Of a stretch of DNA of 64,000 bases, positions 55,491 through 64,000 are shown piece by piece (the first letter of the stretch is position 1; every line of letters begins with the position of its first letter). Source of the DNA: Rhyacophila brunnea. Taxonomy: Eukaryota > Arthropoda > Insecta > Trichoptera > Rhyacophilidae. Position numbers and translations under genes: made by a program. The notes beneath the pieces are model-generated. The model was not told the DNA's origin. It saw only the letters and a list, made by a program, of their open reading frames with translations, and ran no database searches. The stretch covers positions 620,001 through 684,000 of the forward strand of contig JAGYXB010000791.1 of NCBI GenBank assembly GCA_022495005.1, written 5' to 3'.

Positions 55491-57349
55491 TTTTATTTGT
55501 ATAAATTACACAGGCAGCAGAAGTTCCCCCAAAATGTTTTACAAATCCATAAAGAAAGTTCTACTGATCGCAACCTTCGATTTGCAGTCAACGAACAGTC
55601 AAATTACCTAAAGTCCTAAAATAATATTAATATTCCATTTATCTCATTAATTCTGAATTTTCCATTAGGTAGGTATATAAAGTGAAAATTGTATTAAAAA
55701 CCTAATTATCTTGCTGCCTTTCATGCCGCGTCACGTCGTTTGTATGCGTAAGTGTGTCATAAAAGGTATGAAGATAGAAAAGCCTTAGGATGGAGAGTAA
55801 CGTTTTTAGCAAAACTTATAATTCAATACGCTTTACTGATGATAACTGAGCATTAAAATACTTTTTTATTATTAAGTATAATTAAAAAATTAACTTACAG
55901 ATTAAAACAAGATAATACTTAGACACTTACTTATAATTTATGTGAGTTTGTTGGAAAACAGATTTTTATTAGTAGGTACACCTTATTGTATGAATATTGT
56001 TAACGTTGAAATGTCGTTTCATTAGTTTTCGGAAACGTGGAAATTAGGTGTATTGTTATTAATAAGATAGGGTTTTTACTAATTAGGTTTTTTACTGACA
56101 CTTCAACTATTCATAATTTTTTTGTTGTATTTTTTGTTTTTCTTTATGTAACCTCTGACTAGATAGGTAGGTAATGGAGTTGTCGTTGTCAGTGTGTGTT
56201 TGCCTTTGGTGAGTGTACACGACGCCTGAAGATGCCGAAAGGCGAAACCCGGATCGCGAGAAACGACTTAAATGGAATGTACAGAGCTTGAATCCATTAG
56301 TATTTTTTTTAATTAAAAAAATATCAATTATTATAAAAAAATGAAAATGTGTATCTTCGTTTTCTTTATTTGTATCAAATCGAGCTTTTCGGTGTGATCA
56401 TAACACCAAACCTCAAAATAAATAAAAAGGATTTCATGTTACATTCATTTAAATTCATGCCATTTCCTTCTAAATTCGGGGGTTTAGGATTACAATAACA
56501 TACTTTTCAGATAAACACAAATAAAGATGTTGCTACTTGCTACTATGAAATTCATTAAATAAAGCACATTTTACTGAAATATATTTTGTAAACGGATATA
56601 TTTATGTATGGCATAGCCATAGAACTTTGTGTCACCAATAATTACGGCATTATTGAAACTGGGGCCAACTCAAAACATGCATGTTTGTAGTTACGCCCGT
56701 GTGATTTTAAAACACCACAATATTATAATATATTTTTTAGATTTAAAAAATTTAAAAATATTTTTAATGTTTTTAACCACCCTTAAAAATATTATGAAAA
56801 AAATGCTAGTTTTTATAAGCTTTCAATTCGGTTCCACCAAGTTGTTTATAATATTTTCTAGAGGGTTTTTTTGTTTAGTTTGTTTACCTTGCATTTACAA
56901 TTCATGTAAGGAACCCGTAATCTCGCCACTAAGTCGGAAATGTATGACACGGGTATGACGTAGGATTATCTTGGCTGTGGAGATATTAGGTAAATCTTCA
57001 ACATAAATACAGTTCTGTACTTCTAGGAAATCGTAGTCAAGTACGTCTTTATACCTCCGTCATGCAGCTACCTACGATGTCATAAATCAGTATTATGTTT
57101 TCAAAATATTATTCGGAATTTATTTGTCAAAAATTATGACAGCACAACGTGATATTGTATCACATAGTAATTGGGTTATCATTGTGTGTCCTGTTTTATC
57201 CCTTCCCTGCTGGCGTCTTAAGATCGTTACAAAGCAGGGCTTCAAACCGGAACTGAACCGAAAACCGGAAAAACCGTTATTTTTGTCGGAATAAAAATTG
57301 GAACAGAACCGAAATAAATATCGGTTCGGAATATGATTAAACACACGCG
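55491..57349. other. AT-rich spacer with isolated TE-like motifs
   Basis: At 56228-56258 GCCTGAAGATGCCGAAAGGC followed by GAAACCCGG forms a small hairpin next to CTGAAGA and GAAA boxes (see findings). At about 57233 CAGGGCTTCAAACCGGAACT, with repeated ACCGG/ACCGAA motifs to 57335, resembles a hAT left end. No coding is recognised; the 109-codon frame at 56629-56958 is low-complexity. Confidence 0.35.
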
Positions 57350-57726
57350 TTAAGGCTTCAGTTGGGGCACGGTCTAAAAAGATCGTGGCTATGCGATGCG
57401 TGGATTGCGGGTCGCGGGTGCAAATGATACATGCCAAACGAAATATATTGTCATATAAATCCAACATGCGTCCGTTTAATGTTCTGTTTATTGTTCTATT
57501 TGTAATAATTATAATAAATATTCATTGACATGTTTTCTTTTTCAAGTAAATGGGTAACGTTTTTAGTCATCTTTACACGATTGAAGAATTAATACTCCCG
57601 TCGCCATCACGAAACAAATTGACGTGTTCCCAGCTCGACGTTCTCTCTTCGAATGGCAGCGAGTCCAAAATTTCGTCGCGCCTATAGTTGAAAATTATTT
57701 GCCGTTTCACTGATGTATCGCCTTAA
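57350..57726. mobile_element. TTAA-ended element H, copy 2
   Basis: The segment runs from TTAAGGC (57350-57356) to GCCTTAA (57720-57726). It matches copy 1 along GGTCTAAAAAGATCGTGGCT, CGGGTCGCGGGTGCAAATGA, AACATGCGTCCG and GTTGAAAATTATTTGCCG. Flanking TTAA with short GGC/GCC ends is what piggyBac-type MITEs show, but longer TIRs are not evident, so the superfamily is tentative. Confidence 0.6.
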
Positions 57727-57803
57727 TATGATCTTACTGCCCATTTTAGTTGTCGTAGGCATAGTATTTTTTATCGTATGTGGCCTCAAAATCAGTCAGT
57801 GCT

Positions 57804-58053
57804 TCTAAGACGCCATCCATGGACTGAAACCGTATGCCGTTTAGATCCGTGTGCAATAACTAAACTTACGATTTGTGTTCATGAAAATATATTTTCACTA
57901 AATTTGTAAATGTAAGTGTATGGTATAAACGGATACGATCAGATGCATATAACATACTTTGTGAAAATATATTTCCATGAACAGAAAATATAAGATAAGT
58001 ATGGCACACGGTTCGAAACCGCATCCGGTTTCAGTCCATGGATGGCCTATAAG
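57804..58053. mobile_element. foldback MITE G, copy 2
   Basis: The arms CGCCATCCATGGACTGAAAC, CGTATGCCGTTTAGATCCGT and, inverted, CACACGGTTCGAAACCGCAT, CCGGTTTCAGTCCATGGATG, GCC correspond to copy 1 at 42406-42640. Again it lies close to element H. Confidence 0.85.
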
Positions 58054-58097
58054 TCAGGACACGCACCAATGTGTCGTTGCGAAAGGAACGGGAGATT

Positions 58098-58940
58098 ACC
58101 TAGTGCAGGGGTCAGCAAACTCTTGGACCAAAAGAGCCAAATATGAGTATCACAACGGTTAAAATTTTTTTCGAGAGCCATACATATATATTTATAAATA
58201 TGATTTATTTCAGTGAATGTTATTGTTTATTTATCAAGTGAAGAAGATTTTGCGAATAAAACTAACGCAAATATAAGTTTTTTTATTGTTAAAATTATAA
58301 ATAAATTTTTTCAGAGAAAATGAGTTAAGTACATACAATTTTCACGCATTCCTTAAAACTAATGTGAAAATAATGTGAAACAATGACCGTCCTTGCATTT
58401 TTTGGAGAGTGTCTGTATGTTTGGTATGTAACTTTTAGTTTTCAATTTTAGGCGCGACTTCAAATTCTCATCGGTTATTTGGCTTCTCTAAATGCTATTT
58501 ATATTATTCATGTTTGAAAATGATTGTTCACATACATATTATGTAGACTCGAATATGAGTTCGGAAAGCTATACCATGTATTAAAAATCGTAGTATCTAC
58601 CTTAATATGTAGATCTTTTAGAGCGGTCCGCTGAGCTGTGAAATTAAATTGCATTTTTCTCTCTCCAAATCCTCAATTTTGGTGGCAAGACCTACAAATT
58701 TGGAGCTACATAACTCATTGCTTGTTAAATCCACAAAAAAATCGATTTCAAAAGTGCTCGTGTCAATATGAAATGGAGGAAAATTTAATTTGTGGACTTT
58801 TGCAATAGGCGGATTTAAAACGACAACAATCATACCTTTTTGTAAATTGGAAATTGGGAATTTGGCAAAGAGCCGCACCTCAATACCCAAAGAGCCGCAT
58901 GTGGCTCGCGAGCCGCGGTTTGCCGACCCCTGACCTAGTG
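58098..58940. mobile_element. hAT element U with perfect 8-bp target duplication
   Basis: ACCTAGTG at 58098-58105 and 58933-58940 flanks an 827-bp element that starts CAGGGGTCAGCAAACTCTTG and ends GCGGTTTGCCGACCCCTG. The TIR is CAGGGGTC-GCAAAC with one mismatch. A 111-codon minus-strand frame begins just outside the element, at 58953, and runs inward to 58618. Its inner part (FFVDLTSNELCSSKFVGLAT, KIEDLEREKCNLISQ) looks protein-like and may be a decayed transposase segment, but I cannot confirm that. Confidence 0.92.
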
Positions 58941-59654
58941 TAAGAAGAATCACTACTTTTCAGGAAAATATTGAATTGTTGACAACTTTGTATGGGTTAA
59001 ACATCTATTAATTTGTGTGAACTTTAATAATCAACAGCATCGATTCCACTCACCTCTTTTTATGCATATAAGTATGCATTATTAGATTGTAGAGATTTTA
59101 AATTCAACATAAAATGCAGGTTTTTTTTGCCAATTCTTTTACAAAAATCTAACGTAAAATGGCCAAAGTCAGTAGATACGACGATATTCGCGAATCAAAG
59201 AAAAAACATACGACAGAATTTAAATCCAATAATACAAGTCTGTGTGAGTTATTGCTTCCACAAAATTTCAGATTAGCCCTGCTACAGTATTCCCGTAACG
59301 CATTTCAATATGACCTGAATTCGGTTGCAGCTCGCCAAAAATTCTACAAAAAAAAAACAATATTGGGTATGTGGAAAAAAACACTATTTCGGATTTGCCG
59401 CAGTACTATATTTCAAGATTATACTACTGTAGTGGGGTTTATTGTTTTTGAAAAATAAAACACTTGAAACGACGAAGCCTGTAAAATGCGAATCAATAAC
59501 GCACACCGAGATTATGTTACATTTTAGGCGATTGTACCTACCGATTCCGTGGTAAGCCTGCGTCGCATGTGAACATTATAATCTCTATAAATGGAATATA
59601 TAAATAATATTAGGTACGAGAAAATCATCAGTAAGTATAATATTATAATCTAAG
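58941..59654. other. AT-rich spacer
   Basis: A frame at 59159-59458 has a short lysine-rich start and no recognised domain. Confidence 0.35.
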
Positions 59655-60545
59655 AGCGGGATGCAGAAACATTTGTCATAACTAAAATTTCCTTAGCAGA
59701 AAACACTATGCAGAAACATTTTCCTTAGTTATTAAGATCATGTTGTCTATGGTTCACCTCGTCTTAAAGCTTCGTTCGTTTTTTCTATTGAAAATAATAC
59801 CATATTTAAAAATTCTCTTTCCTATAGTTTAGGTAAATTATTTTGTAATTGTTAAACGATGACAAAAATATGACAACTGCACTTTATAAATGCAATAACT
59901 ATAAATACATAATTAATATTTAATTATAATACTCTTATATTTCCGTTATCAGTCATTCATTATACGTGATTCCACAGGCACTGCAAGATATTTTTTTTAA
60001 CATGGTACACAAGCAGTGTTGCCAACCGTACTATAATTATATTACAATACTATAAGTTTGATTTCGCGAAAAATGTAAAATACTATAATTTTACGCAAAA
60101 TATGCCAAAATACTATAACTTTAAAGGATTCAATGCAAAAAATATTCCTGTACTATATTTTTTACAGAAATACTATATTTTTACGCGTTTGTATTATAAT
60201 CAGCACAGAAAAATATGGCAACATTGTACACAAGTCAAGTGTCATTCTGTCTGGCATCTTGTATTTCTGCGGGCTGGCGTATAAAAAGTAAAATTATATT
60301 CTGCAAGTACATGCCAAACGAATTAACACCATCAATATCCATGTTGAGATAAATTGTTAAATGAATTTGAGTGTATGGACTGTTTTATAGACACGGGAAT
60401 TTATTTTGACAGCAGCTGTCAGCGGTGAATGGTAATACAGAAAGGGGCGTGTTCATAACAAAAGTAGTCTACGGTTAAGAATTCCTTAACTCTATAGTCA
60501 GTATAGCTATAGTCTATAGTTAAGTCATCCTTTTCGGCAACTTAT
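59655..60545. mobile_element. TIR element F, copy 2
   Basis: The left end GAGCGGGATGCAGAAACATT and the internal blocks shared with 24929-25849 (TTAGGTAAATTATTTTGTAA, GTTAAACGATGACAAAAATA, TTTTGACAGCAGCTGTCA) identify the family. A 213-bp hAT MITE is nested at 60014-60226. The right end is obscured by a tandem duplication that starts near 60443. Confidence 0.65.
60006..60234. mobile_element. small hAT MITE P with perfect 8-bp target duplication
   Basis: TACACAAG at 60006-60013 and 60227-60234 flanks a 213-bp element running from CAGTGTTGCCAACCGTACTA to AAAATATGGCAACATTG. The TIR is CA(G/A)TGTTGCCA. The interior is a series of ATACTATAATTT-like motifs. It is the shortest complete hAT derivative in the window. 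Confidence 0.92.
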
Positions 60546-61103
60546 CCTTAAGATCGAAATATTGTATTCTACATTCCGCTCCATGATACGAATTAAAAGT
60601 AGGTTACCAAATGCGAAAAATAAGGACATATGAAATGTATTGTAAAATCAAATTGAAATGCAAATCGAGCAAAAAAGCAAAATAAAACAAACTTTATGAT
60701 ACTATTATATTGTATATTTTTGACAGAACTAAAAGAATATACATAATTTGAAAACATCTCATGCATAATAAGGGGGCGCGTTCATAACAAAAGTAGTCTA
60801 TGGTTAAGAATTCCTTAACTCTATAGTCAGTATAGCTATAGTCTATAGTTAAGTCATCCTTTTCGGCAACTTATCCTTAAGATCGAAATATTGTATTCTA
60901 CATTCCACTCCATGATACCAATTAAAAGTAGGTTACCAAATGTGAAAAATAAGGATATATGAAATGTATTGTAAAATCAAATTGAAATGCAAATCGAGCA
61001 AAAAAGTAAAATAAAACAAACTTTATGATACTATTATATTGTATATTTTTGACAGAACTAAAAGAATATACTTACATAATTTGAAAACATCTCATGCATA
61101 ATA
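60443..61103. repeat. near-identical tandem duplication, 329-bp unit
   Basis: Unit 1 (about 60443-60771) and unit 2 (about 60772-61103) run from GGGGCG(T/C)G, GTTCATAACAAAAGTAGTCT to AAAACATCTCATGCATAATA. They differ at a few bases, mostly G/A or C/T, plus a 4-bp insertion in unit 2 (ATATACTTACATAA against ATATACATAA). The high identity implies a recent duplication. The first part of each unit is the right-hand part of element F. Confidence 0.9.
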
Positions 61104-61129
61104 TACACACTAGAAAAAATCATGTACGT

Positions 61130-61335
61130 AGAAAAACATACTCGAAACATGCGCGAATCCAGCAGATACTGGTTCAAGTCCCGTCGGACGTCATATTTTT
61201 TACTACATAAACGATTTTTTCTAATGTGTATATGCATGAGACGTTTTCAAATAATATATAATATTCAGTATATAGAATGTTACATTCTGAAATCTAGTGT
61301 CTTATTCGTTGAATAAAAAAAAAAGAAGTTTATTA
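61130..61335 (+). mobile_element. tRNA-derived SINE family S5
   Basis: The B-box GGTTCAAGTCC at 61171-61181 is followed by CGTCGGACGTCATATTTTTT and the family body (GAATGTTACATTCTGAAATC, TCTTATTCGTTGAATAAAAA, AAGTTTATTAGAA), as in 16800-17030. Confidence 0.68.
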
Positions 61336-61724
61336 GAACTAAAAGAAACAGAAATTGTAAAACACGTCCCATTCTTAAAATCATATTGTGTTGTGTTTAA
61401 AATTCTTAATCACGCGAATGTTACTTAATAGTTTAGAATTGATATTATGAATGTAAAAAAATGGGATACCTAGCAATACTTAACACATTGATTAAATCCT
61501 AATTGCCCCCCACTCTACACGATTCCTCAATTAAGAATACTCACCCCAGTACATTGCACCATGGAAATTTTATCAACTACGTATTCCTTTCTCACATTAA
61601 ATTCTTTATTTATACATTGTACTCTACTATAACAGATAAGACAATAACGCAAATCTAGGGGGGTGTGCTGGCTCGTTTGGCCTTAAGATATTTTTTTTTT
61701 GTTTCTTTATTAAACACCACAACA
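61336..61724. other. AT-rich spacer
   Basis: Nothing recognised. Confidence 0.4.
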
Positions 61725-61900
61725 GGCCGTGAACCCCAATAATAGTGGTAAAACTCCCAGGCTTGAGGAATTTACATATTAGATTATGTAAATATATTTT
61801 GACCTCACCGGGATAGAACCCAGAACTCCGGGATGGAAGGCCAGGGGAATGGGACGACTGGCCTCCGGACAATTGGACGCCGCACTGTCGTAGACACGTG
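61725..61900 (-). mobile_element. tRNA-derived SINE family S4, copy 2 (minus)
   Basis: The minus strand shows CCCGGAGTTCTGGGTTCTAT and CCCGGTGAGGTCAAAATATA, the decayed B-box and linker seen at 46290-46440. A distal block with CCACTATTATTGGGG follows. A poly-T run at 61691-61700 may be the A-rich SINE tail on the other strand. Confidence 0.6.
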
Positions 61901-63113
61901 TAGACGAGGTATTTTAATCAGTTTCTATCTACTATTTAGTAGTTTGAATTCATTTTACTCTTAACATAATGTATTCTTTATCGCGGATTCAGAACTACCA
62001 TGCCTTAAGAGCCCGATGAACAGGAACAAGGTCATTCATAGTTCATTCAGAGAATGATCTCAGAGTTGAAAGGACGTCATTTTAATTCAGTCTGACCTCA
62101 AAAACCTCTAACCATCGGGGATTTATTTTAAGAAACGCAATAATTATTAATTACAATTCTCGGGCGAATGAATATCATTATTATTATTATTATTCCCTTC
62201 AAACATAACATGTATGCGACGTAACCTGAAGCCAGCCGAACGAATACAGGGCTGTCAAAATAATATCAATCTAATTTTACGTTTTAAAAAGTTACAAATT
62301 TAAAGTTAAAAATGGCTTACTGAACAGATGGAATAATTACATAATTCCAAGCGTCAAACGGCATACAACATTTATCTAAAATAATTATGAAAAGACTGGC
62401 TGATTATGTTATGTTATTTTTGTATTGTTCTTATTTTTTGCTTATCAAAATATTTCACATATTATCTGATGATGTGTATTTTGGATATATCGTAATATGT
62501 ATCTTGTCTCATTAAAATTGATATTAAGTTGATATAACATAGGAAAATCTGTAAATCATTAAAATGTTAATTTTGTTATAGTTTTTAATTAAACCTGTAC
62601 AATTACATATTAGATTTAAACACTGTTGTACTATGTAACTTTTATAATATCAGATATCCTTACGTGAGATGGGCAAGATAAAAAATAAAACTGTAGGATG
62701 TCTGCAAAAGATTAAACAAAACCCAGCTCATTAGATAACCGAATGGTAAGCAACTGTATCTATATATTATATTTTTCCGCCAAATTGCACACAATTAAAA
62801 ACACATCATAAAAATAAGTAATTAGTCTTCGACAGCCCTGGTCGGTAACTTTGCTATCTTCTCAGCGATGCTAGCTTTGAATAAAAAAATGTGTGGGTGT
62901 CTGTACGTTAATAATAATTTTTTATATAAATTATTTCTTGCAGTGGCTTTACTTACCAACAATAATTATTGTACCTACCTATTTTTATAAAAGTAAAATT
63001 GCGTTACTTGTTTGTAAAAGTGTCAGACTAAATTAATTAAACTAATCGGGTAAGTAATATAAAGTCATTAATTGAGTTAGCAGTAGTAACCAAGTAAATG
63101 GTAGAATTCCATT
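61901..63113. other. AT-rich spacer
   Basis: A short (ATT)n run lies at about 62177-62193. No coding is recognised. Confidence 0.4.
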
Positions 63114-63159
63114 TTAAAAGAAATGAAAATATAATTAATTATATTTTCATTTCTTTTAA
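63114..63159. repeat. perfect 46-bp palindrome
   Basis: TTAAAAGAAATGAAAATATA ATT is followed directly by its exact reverse complement, centred at 63136.5 with no spacer. Confidence 0.95.
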
Positions 63160-63424
63160 TAAAAAGTCACTTTCTTTTTATAATAAACAGACATCACTAT
63201 ATTACACTTTTTTTTTTAAATATGCATTAGAATTAAACAATGTGTACCTATTTTTTAATAATTATGTAATAGGTCTTACACATTCAAAATAAATACTATT
63301 CAATAATAATGTTTTTTGGATAGCACATGAAATAAAAATGTAGGTAGATATGTATTTCAACATCCTTCGTATGTTTAGCTCTCGGAAAATTTCTGGTTAA
63401 AACGTTATTAATATATTATTAAGT
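63160..63424. other. AT-rich spacer
   Basis: Nothing recognised. Confidence 0.4.
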
Positions 63425-64000
63425 TTATATCGTGGCTATCCATCATATTGGTTACAATATTTCCCACCAAACAGATGATTAACAAATTGAATTTAGTAAC
63501 ATTTACGTATATTAGAAGATATCATTTTTTGGTCACCCCATATTTTATTCACGTTGACAGTGTTATGTTATGAGAGATCATTATTTACTTTAGACCAAAG
63601 CATTGTCGGCGACCTTTGAATATTACCAGTAGAGCAACAATTCCGGACCACATGTAAAAAAACCATATTTTCAATTCTCAAGGGCAATTCTGTAGAGCGT
63701 CCCCTTAAGAGGACGCTCTACAGAATCGGCCTTGAGAATTGAAAATATGATTTTTTTACATGTGGTCCATAATAACTGGTCTACTAGTTAATATAAAAAG
63801 GTTGCCGCCAATGTTTGTCTCAATAAACTCCCTCCAAGTGAAGCTTGTGAAGTGAAGCTATGGGGTGACCAAAAATAGTACTTTCTAATAAAATTTATTT
63901 TCTAATAAATTTACTAATAACATTTAATTTTACTAAATTCAATATGTTTATCAGTTCTTTGGTGGGAAGTATTGCAACTGATATGATGGATATGATAACT
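63425..64000. mobile_element. long foldback element, cut by the window end
   Basis: The sequence is symmetric around 63706.5 (AGAGCGTCC, then CCTTAAGA, then GGACGCTCT). Pairing continues outward through GGACCACATGTAAAAAAA, TTGGTCACCCCAT (63531) against ATGGGGTGACCAA, and CTATCCATCATAT (63435) against ATATGATGGATATG at 63979-63992. The arms are about 290 bp each and differ at scattered positions. The right terminus lies at or beyond the window end, so length and target duplication cannot be determined. Confidence 0.88.

Noticed and set aside
56629..56958. 109-codon open frame
   Set aside because: The translation is dominated by Lys/Leu/Phe/Ile from A/T runs, with no domain and no splice or start context.
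57120..57467. 115-codon minus-strand open frame
   Set aside because: It crosses the left end of TTAA element H and a hAT-like end. The same H sequence at 42636 is not open in the same frame, so it is chance.
63425..64000. Palindrome as an assembly artefact
   Set aside because: The arms differ at scattered positions and small indels, which argues for an old genuine foldback rather than a duplicated read; long reads would still be useful.

Overview
This window looks like intergenic DNA from an AT-rich animal genome, most probably a non-dipteran insect. The reasons are short LINE 3' ends of insect-type RTE-like and CR1/Jockey-like families, several tRNA-headed SINEs, many hAT-type terminal-inverted-repeat (TIR) elements, and no bacterial-style coding. 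I cannot tell Lepidoptera, Hemiptera and Coleoptera apart from the sequence alone. Nearly all open reading frames here are short and occur by chance. I see no intact host gene; one weak terminal-exon candidate lies at 54120-54323.

The window is a graveyard of transposable elements. Nine hAT-like insertions have terminal inverted repeats, and eight of these have a clear 8-bp target-site duplication (TSD): 15802-16699, 24543-26195, 30923-31473, 36143-36899, 50212-50900, 51065-53925, 58106-58932 and 60014-60226. The ninth, 23584-24168, has only an approximate TSD. One of them (15802-16699) still carries a piece of the transposase C-terminal dimerisation domain. A separate class of long foldback elements is present at 2171-2483, 9625-10417, 14822-15212, 47041-47588 and 63425 to the window end.

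LINE remnants are all 5'-truncated. Family A (RTE-like, ending in TGATGATGAT) occurs at about 7.3, 22.0, 23.1, 27.5, 41.5 and 43.3 kb. Family B (ending in GAAGAAGAAGA) is at 38.8-39.9 and 53.4 kb. Family C is at 8.5-9.2 kb. CR1/Jockey-like tails (D) are at 11.2, 20.8, 29.0, 32.6, 34.7 and 39.1 kb. An R1/Jockey-like C-terminus (L) is at 32.2 and 54.8 kb. Two insertions are unusually readable: a twin-primed (5'-inverted) family A copy at 7274-7978, and a family B copy at 53414-53835 with an 11-bp TSD whose empty site is preserved in a sister element at 24077-24087.

A Helitron/Helentron-like element with an internal minisatellite of about 125 bp spans 44713-45699. A 329-bp sequence is tandemly duplicated at 60443-61103. 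Nesting is frequent: LINE in hAT, hAT in an unclassified TIR element, MITE in hAT and SINE in hAT. This gives a relative order of insertions. No undescribed multi-gene system was found; the most informative material is the insertion history and the long hairpins, which could be transcribed into double-stranded RNA.
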